NCBI GenBank assembly: GCA_023384575.1
Contig: JAHDVP010000023.1
Coordinates: forward strand, 19,837-83,836
DNA: 64,000 nucleotides
Direction of reading: 5' to 3'
Origin: Acidobacteriota bacterium
GTDB lineage: Bacteria; Acidobacteriota; Vicinamibacteria; Vicinamibacterales; JAFNAJ01
Part shown: positions 36,807-45,602 of the stretch, in pieces
Layout: each line of letters starts with the position of its first letter
Numbering within the stretch: the first letter of the stretch is position 1
Made by a program: the position numbers and the translations under genes
Notes under the pieces: generated by a model
Databases searched by the model: none
What the model was told of the DNA's origin: nothing
What the model saw: only the letters and a program-made list of their open reading frames with translations

Positions 36807-37243
36807 CGACGCTCGTGATCGGCATCGGCAACCCGTGGCGGGGGGACGACGGCGCCGGGCCCGCGGCCGTGGAGCGGTTCGTGGCCGAGGGCATGCCCGA
36901 CGGCGTCGCTGCCATCGTCGTGCACCAGTTGACGCCGGATCTGGCAGAGCCGGTTTCCTCTGCCGGGCGCGTGATCTTCGTCGACGCCGCCGTCGATCTC
37001 CCGGCCGGCGCCCTCGGGATCCGTGATCTGGCACCCGACGCCTCGAGGCGCCCGACGACGCACCACCTCGAACCGGCCGCAGTCCTCGCCCTCTCGACCA
37101 CACTCTACGGGCGGGCCCCGTCCGCCACGCTCGTGACCATCGGTGCCGCGCAGTTCGACGAAGTCGACCGGCTCTCGGAGCCTGTCCACCAGGCGATTGG
37201 TGAAGTGGTCGTGGTCCTCCGCCGCCTGACGGGTGTCGCGTGA
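36803..37243 (+). CDS. hoxW: Hydrogenase maturation protease HoxW
   Basis: A 146-residue HycI/HoxW-type endopeptidase. The start is TTG 36803, overlapping the hoxH stop (TTGA). It reads [19 protein letters not shown], with the metal-binding Asp in the DDG motif, a second Asp in IFVDAAVD, and His in THHLEPAAVL. These are the three nickel-sensing ligands of the family. GTG 36815 is an alternative start but would cut into the first beta strand. It should cleave the C-terminal peptide of HoxH after nickel insertion. Confidence 0.88.
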   Translation: MTTLVIGIGNPWRGDDGAGPAAVERFVAEGMPDGVAAIVVHQLTPDLAEPVSSAGRVIFVDAAVDLPAGALGIRDLAPDASRRPTTHHLEPAAVLALSTTLYGRAPSATLVTIGAAQFDEVDRLSEPVHQAIGEVVVVLRRLTGVA

Positions 37244-37268
37244 GCGGACGGTCCTCGTGCGACGCCGA

Positions 37269-39008
37269 TCAGTTGGTCTCGGCAGGGGCGGGTCGTTCGT
37301 ACACGACCTTGCCGTCGAAGATGGTGAACACCACGACGGCTTCGAGCAGGCGCGCGGACGGCTGGCCGAAGATGTCGGCCGACATCACGACGATGTCCGC
37401 CAGCATCCCGGGCTCGATTCGCCCCTTGCGGTGCTCGTCGAACGAGGCGAAGGCCCCGGCGCTGGTGTAGGCATCGACCGCCGAGGCGAGCGGCAGGCGT
37501 TCGTCGGCATGCCAACCTCCCTCGGGCTTCCCTTGAGGGGTCGTGCGGTTGACCGCCATGTTCAGGCCGAGGCGCGGGTCGATGTCGACGACGGGCCAGT
37601 CGCTGCCGAAAACGACCGTGCCTCCCGCTTCGACGATGCGGCGATAGGCCCACCCACGGGCCGCGCGCTCGGGTCCGATGGCCGCCGCCCAGACGTCGAT
37701 CTGGTTCGGCGCCGGGTTCGCGTGGAACGGCTGCATCGACGCGATGACGCCGAGCTCCGCGAATCGGGGCACGTCGGCTGGGTCGATCGTTTCGATGTGT
37801 TCGATCCGATGGCGCCGGCCCCGTTCCGGCGCCGGGTTGACCTTCGCGGCGTGCTCGAACGCGTCGAGCGCCATCCGGACGCCGCGATCGCCGATGGCGT
37901 GAATCATCACCTGCCACCCCGCGGCGTCGAGGCGCGCCACGAGATCGTCGAGCGCGTCCGCGTCGGCCATGGGCTCGCCGGCGGTTGCCGGGCGGTCGGC
38001 GTACGGCTCGAGCATTGCGGCGGTGTGCGACTCGATCACCCCGTCGACCATCAGCTTGACGACCCCGGCTTTGAGCAACGGGTCGTCCGGAAACCGCTCG
38101 CGCAGCAGCTCGAGCTCGATGAGCGCTTCCTCGCCGGGAGGGACGTCGAGCGACAGCGCGTGGTAGACGCGGACCTTCAGCTCGCCCATGGCCCGGGCCT
38201 CGCGCAGCAGCTCGAGGTCGCCTGCGCGCCCGTGGGCGTTGTGGACGCTGGTGACTCCGTGTGCGTGCGCCTCGGCCGTCGCCGCGGCGAGGGCGCGCCG
38301 CTGATCGTCGACGGTGACCTCGGGCACGACCGCGCGAACGAGGTGGCGTGCGGCTTCCTTCAGCACGCCCGTCGGCTCTCCCGTCCGGGGATTCCGGACG
38401 ATCTCGCCGTTCGGCGGGTCGGGTGTCGTTCGCGTGATACCGGCGAGCTCGAGCGCTTTCGAGTTGACCCAGTCGGTGTGGCCGTCGTACGCCACCATGC
38501 GCGCCGGTCGATCGGGAACGAGACGGTCGAGCAGCTCGCGGGTGGGGAGCCCGCCGGGGAACGGCTGGTAGTACCAGCCCCGGCCCAGGACCCACGGGCT
38601 CTCGGGGTGCGCGGCGGCGAAGTCGACGATTGCGCGCTCGATCTCGGCGAGCGTCGCGGCATCGAGCAGGTTCGCCTGCTCGAGCGCGAGACCACCGCTG
38701 ACGAAGTGCGCGTGGGCGTCGTTGAATCCGGGCAGCACCGAGCCGCCGCGCGCGTCGACGACGCGCGTGTCCTTCCGGCGCAGGCGCTGGATCTCGCGGT
38801 TGCTGCCCACGTCGAGGATCTGGTTGCCGCGGATGGCCACCGCCTCCGCCACCCCGGTCGCGCCCCCGCCCTGGTGCACCCTGCCGTTGACGATGATGAG
38901 ATCGACCGGGCCCGTGCGGTCGTCGCGTTGGGCGCCGACGATGAGCCCGGCCACGAGGGTGATCGTGACGATCGCGACGACGATGTAGGCGGTGAGACGC
39001 GCGGCCAT
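37269..39008 (-). CDS. YtcJ-like metal-dependent amidohydrolase, membrane-anchored or exported
   Basis: A 579-residue amidohydrolase-3 family protein. An N-terminal hydrophobic segment (YIVVAIVTITLVAGLIVGA) is an uncleaved anchor or signal. The first metal motif DAHAHFVSGG is near residue 97; MIHAIGDRG and RIEHIE are further metal His segments; VVFGSDWPV gives the late Asp. Family members hydrolyse amides or carbamates, but substrates for this group are mostly unknown. GGGGGG precedes ATG 39008. It converges with hoxW and has no functional tie visible to it. Confidence 0.87.
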   Translation of the reverse strand: MAARLTAYIVVAIVTITLVAGLIVGAQRDDRTGPVDLIIVNGRVHQGGGATGVAEAVAIRGNQILDVGSNREIQRLRRKDTRVVDARGGSVLPGFNDAHAHFVSGGLALEQANLLDAATLAEIERAIVDFAAAHPESPWVLGRGWYYQPFPGGLPTRELLDRLVPDRPARMVAYDGHTDWVNSKALELAGITRTTPDPPNGEIVRNPRTGEPTGVLKEAARHLVRAVVPEVTVDDQRRALAAATAEAHAHGVTSVHNAHGRAGDLELLREARAMGELKVRVYHALSLDVPPGEEALIELELLRERFPDDPLLKAGVVKLMVDGVIESHTAAMLEPYADRPATAGEPMADADALDDLVARLDAAGWQVMIHAIGDRGVRMALDAFEHAAKVNPAPERGRRHRIEHIETIDPADVPRFAELGVIASMQPFHANPAPNQIDVWAAAIGPERAARGWAYRRIVEAGGTVVFGSDWPVVDIDPRLGLNMAVNRTTPQGKPEGGWHADERLPLASAVDAYTSAGAFASFDEHRKGRIEPGMLADIVVMSADIFGQPSARLLEAVVVFTIFDGKVVYERPAPAETN

Positions 39009-39029
39009 GGGCCCCCCGGGATGAGGTCA

Positions 39030-39038
39030 AGTCTAGCA
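39030..39038 (-). promoter_or_regulatory. Extended -10 promoter of the amidohydrolase gene
   Basis: On the minus strand, TGCTAGACT is an extended -10 element (TAGACT at 39035-39030). It lies 21 bases upstream of ATG 39008. No good -35 is seen. Confidence 0.45.
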
Positions 39039-39127
39039 CGCGGTCGGCGGTCCAGCCGGCCGACCGCTGCGGCGTCGACGAGGCGGGTCACCGCGAGATC
39101 GCGCGGCCGTTTCCGCACACCGGTGGG

Positions 39128-39961
39128 TCAGACGGAGGTCGAGCCCCGCGGGCCTCGCGTCGAGGCATCGATCCTCGCGAGGAACTCGAGCGCGATCCGG
39201 TTGAACTCGGCAGGCTGCTCCCAGTGCGCCGCGTGCCCTGCACCGTGCACCTCGTGGCCTTCGGCGCCGGCGATGTGCCGAAGGAGGATGTCGGCGTACG
39301 CGCGTCCCTTGATGAGGTCGTGCTCGGCCCAGATCACCGACGTCGACGCCGCGATGCGGTGGAGGTCGGGCGTCAGATGGAGCGCGAGGAACGCGTCACA
39401 GAGACGCACGACGGCAGGGTAGTCGAGCTGGGCGTATCGCCTCCGGGCTTCCTCGAGCAGCGCCTGATGGGTCCGGATGAAGGGCGGCGAGAAGTTCCAG
39501 GGCACCGTGACCCGGAAGAACTCGTCGGGCACCGCTCGCCTGGCCACGTCGGCCCAGCTTTCGACGACGAGCCGCAGCTCGGGGCCGACCTCGCTCACGG
39601 TGTTGGCCAGGACGAGTCCGAGGAGGCGCCCGGGGTGCGCGATGGCGAACGCCTGCGCCACCTCGCCGCCGTACGAGAGGCCCAGGACGTGGGCACGGGC
39701 GATGCCGAGCGCGTCGAACAGCCCGGCGAGATCGTCGGCGTGAACCGCTATCGAGTAGGGCTCGTCGGGATGATCCGACTGGCCCTGGCCCCGGCAGTCG
39801 TGCAGCAGCAGACGATAGCGCGCGGCGAACGCGTCACGCTGGGCGAGCCAGCCCGTTGCCGCGTTCATGAGAATCCCGTTGACGAGGGCGACGACCGGGG
39901 CGCCCTCGGGCCCGTGCAGCTCGTAGTAGAGCTCGACGGCGCCGACCTGCGTGCGTGGCAT
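39128..39961 (-). CDS. Alpha/beta-hydrolase
   Basis: A 277-residue hydrolase. The nucleophile elbow GLSYGGEVA is near residue 93, an Asp lies in the IWAEHD segment and the catalytic His is in HGAGHAAHWEQP. It resembles 3-oxoadipate enol-lactonase and haloperoxidase-type esterases, but the substrate cannot be read from sequence. ATG 39961 is chosen: TACACT ends 7 bases before it, consistent with a leaderless mRNA, and the upstream 14 codons are not conserved-looking. It is divergent from the ketopantoate reductase gene. Confidence 0.85.
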   Translation of the reverse strand: MPRTQVGAVELYYELHGPEGAPVVALVNGILMNAATGWLAQRDAFAARYRLLLHDCRGQGQSDHPDEPYSIAVHADDLAGLFDALGIARAHVLGLSYGGEVAQAFAIAHPGRLLGLVLANTVSEVGPELRLVVESWADVARRAVPDEFFRVTVPWNFSPPFIRTHQALLEEARRRYAQLDYPAVVRLCDAFLALHLTPDLHRIAASTSVIWAEHDLIKGRAYADILLRHIAGAEGHEVHGAGHAAHWEQPAEFNRIALEFLARIDASTRGPRGSTSV

Positions 39962-40023
39962 GGCGCCCAGTGTAGCGGACCGTGCCTGTCGCCGTCGCGC
40001 CACCTGCGATACCCTGTTGGACC

Positions 40024-40959
40024 ATGCGAATCGCAGTCGTGGGGTCCGGGGCCGTCGGCGGGTACTACGGGGCGAAGCTCGGGCGTGCCGGTCACGAGGT
40101 GGTGTTCGTGGCGAGAGGCGCCCACCGGGCGGCGATCGAGGCGGGCGGGCTGCGGGTGCAGAGTCCGCTCGGCGACTTCGCGGTCCGGGCCGTCGCCGTC
40201 GACGACACGAGTCGCCTCGAGCCCGCCGACCTGGTCCTGCTCGCCGTCAAGACGTACGACCTCGACGCGGCGCTGCCTCTGGTCGGGCCGCTCGTCGGGC
40301 AGGGCACGACGGTGCTGACGCTGCAGAACGGCGTCGACAGCCCGGAGCAGGTCGCGGCCCTCGTCGGCAGGGGTGCCGTGATCGGAGGCGCGGCGTACAT
40401 CGCCACGGCGCTCGTCTCGCCCGGCGTCATCGTGCAGACGGGGACCCATCGCCGCATCGCCTTCGGCGAGGTGTTCGACCCGCCAGGCAACCTGTCGCGG
40501 AGGGTCGCCGCCCTTCACGAGGCGTTCGCGGCGGCCGACATCGAGTCGGAGCCGCACGCCGACGCGCGCGTCCCGCTGTGGGAGAAGTTCACCTACCTCG
40601 CGCCGCTTGCCGGGTTCACCGCGGCAGCTCGTCGTCCGTCGGGTGATGTCTGGTACGAGCCGTCGGCCCGCGTTCCGTTTCTCGAGGGCGTGCGTGAGGT
40701 CGAACGTGTGGCGCGCGCCGAGGGCGTGCCCGTGGCCTCCGACCTGCTGGCGCGCATCACGGCCTACATGGATGCGCTCCCCCGTGAGATGCGGTCGTCG
40801 ATGCTGATCGACCTCGATGCCGGCCGACGCATCGAAGTCGAGGCGCTGCAGGGGAGCGTGGTGCGGCGCGGCCTCGCGCGCGGCGTGCCGACACCCGTCA
40901 TGTCGACCCTCTACGCCGTGCTGCGGCCCCACGCGCACGGTCGGACGGTGCCGGACTAG
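40024..40959 (+). CDS. Ketopantoate reductase-family protein
   Basis: A 311-residue ApbA/PanE-family reductase. It starts MRIAVVGSGAVGGYYGAKLG with the NADP-binding GxGxxG, has LVLLAVKTYD, NGVDSPEQ, and the C-terminal helical domain with SSMLIDLDAGRRIEVEALQG, where the family places substrate residues. PanE reduces 2-dehydropantoate in pantothenate synthesis. Many family paralogues have other 2-oxo-acid substrates, so the gene symbol is withheld. TACCCT ends 8 bases before ATG 40024 (possible leaderless start). The next gene begins directly after its stop. Confidence 0.87.
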   Translation: MRIAVVGSGAVGGYYGAKLGRAGHEVVFVARGAHRAAIEAGGLRVQSPLGDFAVRAVAVDDTSRLEPADLVLLAVKTYDLDAALPLVGPLVGQGTTVLTLQNGVDSPEQVAALVGRGAVIGGAAYIATALVSPGVIVQTGTHRRIAFGEVFDPPGNLSRRVAALHEAFAAADIESEPHADARVPLWEKFTYLAPLAGFTAAARRPSGDVWYEPSARVPFLEGVREVERVARAEGVPVASDLLARITAYMDALPREMRSSMLIDLDAGRRIEVEALQGSVVRRGLARGVPTPVMSTLYAVLRPHAHGRTVPD

Positions 40960-41775
40960 ATGACGCCGTTCCAGATCCTCGAGGTCGTGGGGATCGGAGG
41001 CCTCGCCGGCGCGCTCGGCGCCGTTCTCGGCCTCGGCGGCGGCATCTTCCTCGTGCCGTTCCTCGTCGCCATCGTCGGGCTGCCCTTCCCGGCGGCCCGC
41101 GGCATCAGCCTGATGACGGTCATCGCCACGTCGGGAGCGGTGACGACGGGCAGCGCGTCGCGGCAGCTGGTGAACATGCGCCTCGCGATGCTGCTGCAGA
41201 TCGCGGCCGCAGCAGGCGGGCTGACCGGTGGCGTCACCTCGCATGCCCTGTCGGAGCGAACGTTGACGGCGATGTTCGGCGTGACCATGGCCGGCATCGC
41301 CGTCGTGATGATGACGCGGCTGACCCGCCGGAACATCCTCGAGGCGAACGTCGTGCCGGGGAAGTTCGGCGGCAGGGTCTTCGACCCCGATACCGGGCAG
41401 GTCGTCTCGTACCGCGTGAAACGGACACCGCTCGCCGTCATCGTCTCGTTCGTCGGAGGCAACCTGTCGAGCCTGCTGGGGATCGGTGGGGGCATTCTCG
41501 TCGTGCCGGCCCTCAATGCCTGGTGCGGCGTGCCGCTGCGGGTGGCGGCCGCCACGAGCTCGCTGATGATCGGCGTGACGGCGGTCTCCGCGGCCCCGAT
41601 CTACTACGCCCGGGGCGAGATCGTGGCGCCGCTCGCCGCGGGGGGCGTGATTGGCGTGCTGATCGGGTCGAGGGTCGGCCTTCGGCTCGGCGTGAAGACA
41701 TCGACCCGCACCTTGAAAGTCCTGATGATCGCCGTGCTGCTCACGGTATCGGTCGTCATGTTCACGAGACTCTGA
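40960..41775 (+). CDS. TSUP-family (TauE/SafE) membrane transporter
   Basis: A 271-residue protein with about eight hydrophobic segments in two inverted halves. The LGLGGGIFLVPFL motif near residue 24 and LLGIGGGILVVPALN near 170 are the duplicated family motif. Members export or import sulfite, sulfonates or organic acids. It starts immediately after the ketopantoate reductase stop and its own stop overlaps the DUF1634 gene, so the three form an operon. The substrate is unknown. Confidence 0.87.
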   Translation: MTPFQILEVVGIGGLAGALGAVLGLGGGIFLVPFLVAIVGLPFPAARGISLMTVIATSGAVTTGSASRQLVNMRLAMLLQIAAAAGGLTGGVTSHALSERTLTAMFGVTMAGIAVVMMTRLTRRNILEANVVPGKFGGRVFDPDTGQVVSYRVKRTPLAVIVSFVGGNLSSLLGIGGGILVVPALNAWCGVPLRVAAATSSLMIGVTAVSAAPIYYARGEIVAPLAAGGVIGVLIGSRVGLRLGVKTSTRTLKVLMIAVLLTVSVVMFTRL

Positions 41776-42077
41776 TGGCGGTCGACCCCTTCGTCGTCTC
41801 CGACGCCGAGCGCTTCGCCGGCCGGTTGCTTCGCGCCGGCGTGGCTCTCGCGGCGATCCTGCTGTTCGTCGGGCTCGTCGCCTCGTCGGCCGTGAACGAG
41901 GCAATCGCCGAGGATCTGTTCTGGGGAGGCTTCCTGGTGCTGATGGCGACGCCGCTCGCGCGTGTCGTCGTGTCGCTCGTCGAGTACGTCCGGGCCCGGG
42001 AGTGGATGTTCGTCCTGGCCACGCTCGGCGTGCTCGCCGTGCTCTCCGGGACCGTGTGGGTGGCGCTCAGCCACTGA
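41775..42077 (+). CDS. DUF1634-family membrane protein
   Basis: A 100-residue protein with three hydrophobic segments (VALAAILLFVGLV, LFWGGFLVLMATPLARVVVSL, MFVLATLGVLAVLSGTVWVAL). DUF1634 proteins regularly follow TSUP transporters and are presumed partners. ATG 41775 overlaps the TSUP stop (TGATG). The function is unknown. Confidence 0.85.
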   Translation: MAVDPFVVSDAERFAGRLLRAGVALAAILLFVGLVASSAVNEAIAEDLFWGGFLVLMATPLARVVVSLVEYVRAREWMFVLATLGVLAVLSGTVWVALSH

Positions 42078-42092
42078 GGGGCGGGGCCGCGA

Positions 42093-42150
42093 GGGGCTGA
42101 AGCCCCTCGCGCTACGGGGGGCGGTCCGTAGCGCCGGGGCTTCAGCCCCG
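42093..42150. repeat. REP-like inverted repeat between convergent genes
   Basis: Left arm GGGGCTGAAGCCCC then TCGCGCTACGG; right arm CCGTAGCGCC then GGGGCTTCAGCCCC. Each arm is itself a hairpin, and the pair forms an imperfect 24-25-bp inverted repeat with an 8-base spacer. This twin-hairpin form is typical of dispersed REP/BIME elements. It lies between DUF1634 (plus) and the methylase (minus) and may also act as terminator. Confidence 0.6.
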
Positions 42151-42182
42151 ACGGAAGGAACACCAGGCGGCCGCCCGGTTCG

Positions 42183-45100
42183 TCACGTGACGCCGTCGAG
42201 CGCCTCGAAGGCGTCGAGCGCGGCCGTGCGCAGCGATCGCTCGACGAGCGGCATCGAGTCGAGCACGACGCCGAACTCGGCGGGCGTGATCCCATACAAC
42301 CTCGCGACGTGCGCCTGCAGCTCTGCGTGAGTGCTGACGTCGTCGGGGTGCGCGGCCAGGTGTCGCGCGCGCGTTTCGAGGCGCACGAAGTCATCCGACG
42401 TGTCGTGCGGCTTCGGTACCGGCAGCCGCTCGATGATCGCGACGCTCACGTGCGTGGTTACGCGAAGACGGATCAGGTAGTTGGCCACGAAGCTGTTGAG
42501 CAGCCCGCAGAGTACCCACTGCGAAGACTCACGGAGAAGAGTCTTCAAGCAGAACACGCTGTGTACGGTCACGACCCCGGCTGGCAGCACGGCGGCGATG
42601 AGTGTCAACCGGTTGGTGCTCGACGCGACGTCGCGGTACGCGAGGCGCGCCCGTCCGAAGGTGAGTTCGGCGTCGAGCAGACGCCGCGCAGCCCGTAAGG
42701 GGATGAAGCGCCCGATGGCGCTCGTGTCGACTCGAAACGGCGAGAGGTGCTTGCCTTCGACCACCGGCAGACCCGCCGGGTCCATGGTGAAGTGCGAGCG
42801 GTCTTCGGTGGCGTTGAGTTCGCGGCCGAACGCCACACCCCACCCCGAGGCGTCGCCCAGGCGGGGCACGGTCGACACCACCCGATCGAGCAGCGTCACG
42901 TCGCGAATCGTCTGCACGTAGGGTACCGCGAGGCCGTCGCCCGAGACGCAGCGCAGGAACGCCGGCGCGAGTCTCACGGGAAAGGCGCTCGCCGGCGACC
43001 CGCTGTCGGGCAGCGTGTCGAGGGTCGAGGGGTCTGTTTCACCCAGGCGGCAGGCCATCGTCCGCGTTGGCCGCCCGGTCGTCGCGATCACGAGCGCGAA
43101 GCGCAGGCTCCGGTGAATGGAGAACACGGCCCGCCGGTTGTCGAAGGCGACGAGGGTGTCGGTGTCGCACCGGTCGAAGAGCCGCCGGCGCAGGTGCCGG
43201 CTGCCGTGATCGGCCGCCAGTCCCCACGGCACGACCAGGCCGACGCGGCCCCCAGGCCGCAGGAGCTGCAGCGACCGCTCGACGAAGAGCTGGTACTGGT
43301 TGGCGTGGGCTTCGGTCGCGTGCTCGAAGACACCGGAGCCGCGCAGGAACGCCGAGAGGGCCGCCGTATCGCGCCTGCTGCGCTCCCGCTCGGCGGTGTC
43401 GCCGCGATCGGCGCGCACGACGTCCCACGGCGGGTTGCCGACGATGGCGTCGAAGCCCGCGCCGTCGCGCGCGATGCCGTCCGACGTGAAGAAGACCTCG
43501 GGGAACTCGAGCTGCCAGTGAAAGAAGCGTCGCGCGCCCGCGATGCGGGCGGCCGTCGCGAGCCACCCGTCGAGCTGCGCGCGGGGCAGCCCCGTGTCGC
43601 GCCCCCGGCAGGCGTCGACCAGGTGCGAGAAGAGACGCGGGCCGGGACGATCGGCCGAAGTCCAGAACCACGCCGCGCACCAGGCGTCGGCCGACCGTCG
43701 CCACGCCCCGAGCGCCGCGTCGTCGTCGAGTCGCGCGAGCGCGCGCTCCTTGCGACGGACGCGATCCAGCGTGTCGTCGGGGTCGAGGGCGAGGCGCTCG
43801 CGCTCGGGCACGACGGTGCCGAGCGCCGAGACGAGGTCCTCATCGAACAGGGGCGGCGGGCCGCCGCGCCGCCGGCCCCGTCGCGCGCCCGGCGCCTGCC
43901 GGCGCAGGTCGTGCGGAGAAGCGCCAACCAGGCTGTTGCCCACCCGCAGGCGATGGTCGAGAAACGAGAGCGGCGCGTCTGCCGCCAGCGTGACGAGCCA
44001 GAGCGAGAGTCGCGAGAGCTGCACCGCCATCGGGTTCAGGTCGACGCCGTAGAGGCACCGCTGCGCCACGAGCCGGCGAAACCCCGCGCGATCGACCTCC
44101 CCGATGTCGCCCGGCCTGCAGTCACCGGCGTCGACGAGCGCGCCCTCGTAGGCCGCGGCGAGGTAGCGGCACGCCGCCACGAGGAAGGCGCCGCTGCCCA
44201 TTGCAGGGTCGAGCACGCGCAGGGCGAGGATCTCGTCCGGCGATCGGTCGGCCACGAGCGGCCGAAGCGTCCGGCGAACGAGGAACTCGGTGAGCGATCG
44301 CGGTGTGTAGAAGCTGCCGGTCGCGGTGCGAGCCGAGTGCCTTCGGCCATCGCGCGGCGACGACGCATGCGGCATCGAGCGACGCATCAGACGTGAGCCC
44401 GGTGCGGCAGCTGGCATGTGGCCGCTGCGGCCAGCTCCGTCGGCCGGCAGGTCGTCGAGCAGGTGCTCGTAGACCGCGCCGAGCTCTTCGACGTCGAGAT
44501 CCCGATAGACGAGCCGCCGCGCGTGTCCACCCGCCACGCCCCGCTGTGTCGTCAGCGCGACCAGCAGGTCGCGTACGGTGGTTTCGGGCACGGCGGACGT
44601 CTCGCCGGCAGGTGTGTGCTCGGGTGAGAAGAGCCGCCCGTTGAAGCCGACGACCCGCAGCGAGCCGATCCGGCACCCCGTGTGTGCCAGCCGAGAGACC
44701 GCCTGCAGCGTCTCCCAGAGGCCGGGCATCGGCTCGCCGCGGGCGAGCCGGTCGCACAGCCCGTCGAGCGAGTAGCTCTCGCGATAGATGGGGTGCCACC
44801 CGGGTACGAGCGCTCGCGCTTCCGCGTAGAGCAGGAAGAGGACACGGTAGACGAGCGTCAACGCCTGTGCCGTGGGCTCGTCGAGGGGCCCGCGATGCCC
44901 CCGGCGCTGGCCTGCGGTGAACGCGGCCTGGAGCCGTGCGACCGCCTCGCGCACGCCGCGACGGAGTGCGAGGCAGACGCCGCCGGCGTGCTGCGCGGCG
45001 GCATCGAGGATCTGGTCGACGAGCGGCTGTCCGCCCTCAGGTGCGCGTCGAGACCGTGTGACCGTGCGCCGGTCGTCGAGAGCGTCGGCGCGCGCGAGTG

Positions 45101-45602
45101 CCCACAGCGCAGCGAGCGACGCCTCGTCGGCCGCGGCAAGGGCCAGGTCGAACTCGACGAACCGCCGCGCGTAGCTGCGCTCGGCGTCGGTGAGCCGCAG
45201 CATGAGGCCGTTCGTACACAGGCACCAACGCACGCCCGCGCCGAGACCGAGCTTCACCGCGTCGGGCCATGCCCGGTCGAGTGACGCGCCCCATGGCACG
45301 ACGAGCACGCCTGCCCGCGTGCCCTGACGGGTGCGCACGACGCCGGTGGCGACCAGGCGTTCGAAGCGCCACGACGGCCAGTCGACGCCGTACCCGAGCC
45401 AGTTCGCAAGCGGCACGGCGCTCTGCTCGACGACGGCGCGCAGGCTCGATGCGGGCCCCAGCGCGCTCCGCGCGCGCTGGACGAGGCGATCGAGCCTTCG
45501 TCGTGCCGGCGGCAGCGCTCGCTCTCCGAGGCGGCCCGCGAACCGCCGGCCGAGCTCGTGCCGCACGAAGTCGGACGGCAGCAGCGCGCCGTAACCCGCC
45601 AT
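42183..45602 (-). CDS. Large Eco57I-class N6-adenine DNA methylase (DrmMI-like)
   Basis: A 1139-residue protein. Residues about 95-135 form a restriction-nuclease-like N-terminal strand-helix-strand (VLVVPWGASL ... WCLCTNGLMLRL) without the D-ExK acid-lysine set. The methylase core begins at GSFYTPRSLTEFLV (about 430). SAM motif I is LDPAMGSGAFLVAA near 464, YGVDLNPMAV near 515, and the catalytic motif IV IVGNPPWDVV near 720. A C-terminal specificity-like region ends with the TTHVSVAIIERLPVPKP segment, typical of type IIG enzymes. Its ATG overlaps the stop of the SNF2 helicase gene (ATGA). Homologues with such helicases occur in DISARM class 1 (DrmMI/DrmD) and related defence loci. It should methylate adenine at an unknown site. 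Confidence 0.85.
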   Translation of the reverse strand: MAGYGALLPSDFVRHELGRRFAGRLGERALPPARRRLDRLVQRARSALGPASSLRAVVEQSAVPLANWLGYGVDWPSWRFERLVATGVVRTRQGTRAGVLVVPWGASLDRAWPDAVKLGLGAGVRWCLCTNGLMLRLTDAERSYARRFVEFDLALAAADEASLAALWALARADALDDRRTVTRSRRAPEGGQPLVDQILDAAAQHAGGVCLALRRGVREAVARLQAAFTAGQRRGHRGPLDEPTAQALTLVYRVLFLLYAEARALVPGWHPIYRESYSLDGLCDRLARGEPMPGLWETLQAVSRLAHTGCRIGSLRVVGFNGRLFSPEHTPAGETSAVPETTVRDLLVALTTQRGVAGGHARRLVYRDLDVEELGAVYEHLLDDLPADGAGRSGHMPAAAPGSRLMRRSMPHASSPRDGRRHSARTATGSFYTPRSLTEFLVRRTLRPLVADRSPDEILALRVLDPAMGSGAFLVAACRYLAAAYEGALVDAGDCRPGDIGEVDRAGFRRLVAQRCLYGVDLNPMAVQLSRLSLWLVTLAADAPLSFLDHRLRVGNSLVGASPHDLRRQAPGARRGRRRGGPPPLFDEDLVSALGTVVPERERLALDPDDTLDRVRRKERALARLDDDAALGAWRRSADAWCAAWFWTSADRPGPRLFSHLVDACRGRDTGLPRAQLDGWLATAARIAGARRFFHWQLEFPEVFFTSDGIARDGAGFDAIVGNPPWDVVRADRGDTAERERSRRDTAALSAFLRGSGVFEHATEAHANQYQLFVERSLQLLRPGGRVGLVVPWGLAADHGSRHLRRRLFDRCDTDTLVAFDNRRAVFSIHRSLRFALVIATTGRPTRTMACRLGETDPSTLDTLPDSGSPASAFPVRLAPAFLRCVSGDGLAVPYVQTIRDVTLLDRVVSTVPRLGDASGWGVAFGRELNATEDRSHFTMDPAGLPVVEGKHLSPFRVDTSAIGRFIPLRAARRLLDAELTFGRARLAYRDVASSTNRLTLIAAVLPAGVVTVHSVFCLKTLLRESSQWVLCGLLNSFVANYLIRLRVTTHVSVAIIERLPVPKPHDTSDDFVRLETRARHLAAHPDDVSTHAELQAHVARLYGITPAEFGVVLDSMPLVERSLRTAALDAFEALDGVT

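Noticed and set aside
42183..45602. Type I restriction HsdM/HsdR assignment for the helicase-methylase pair
   Set aside because: The methylase has NPPW and the Eco57I-type layout, the helicase has SNF2 motifs without an HsdR nuclease, and no HsdS is present.
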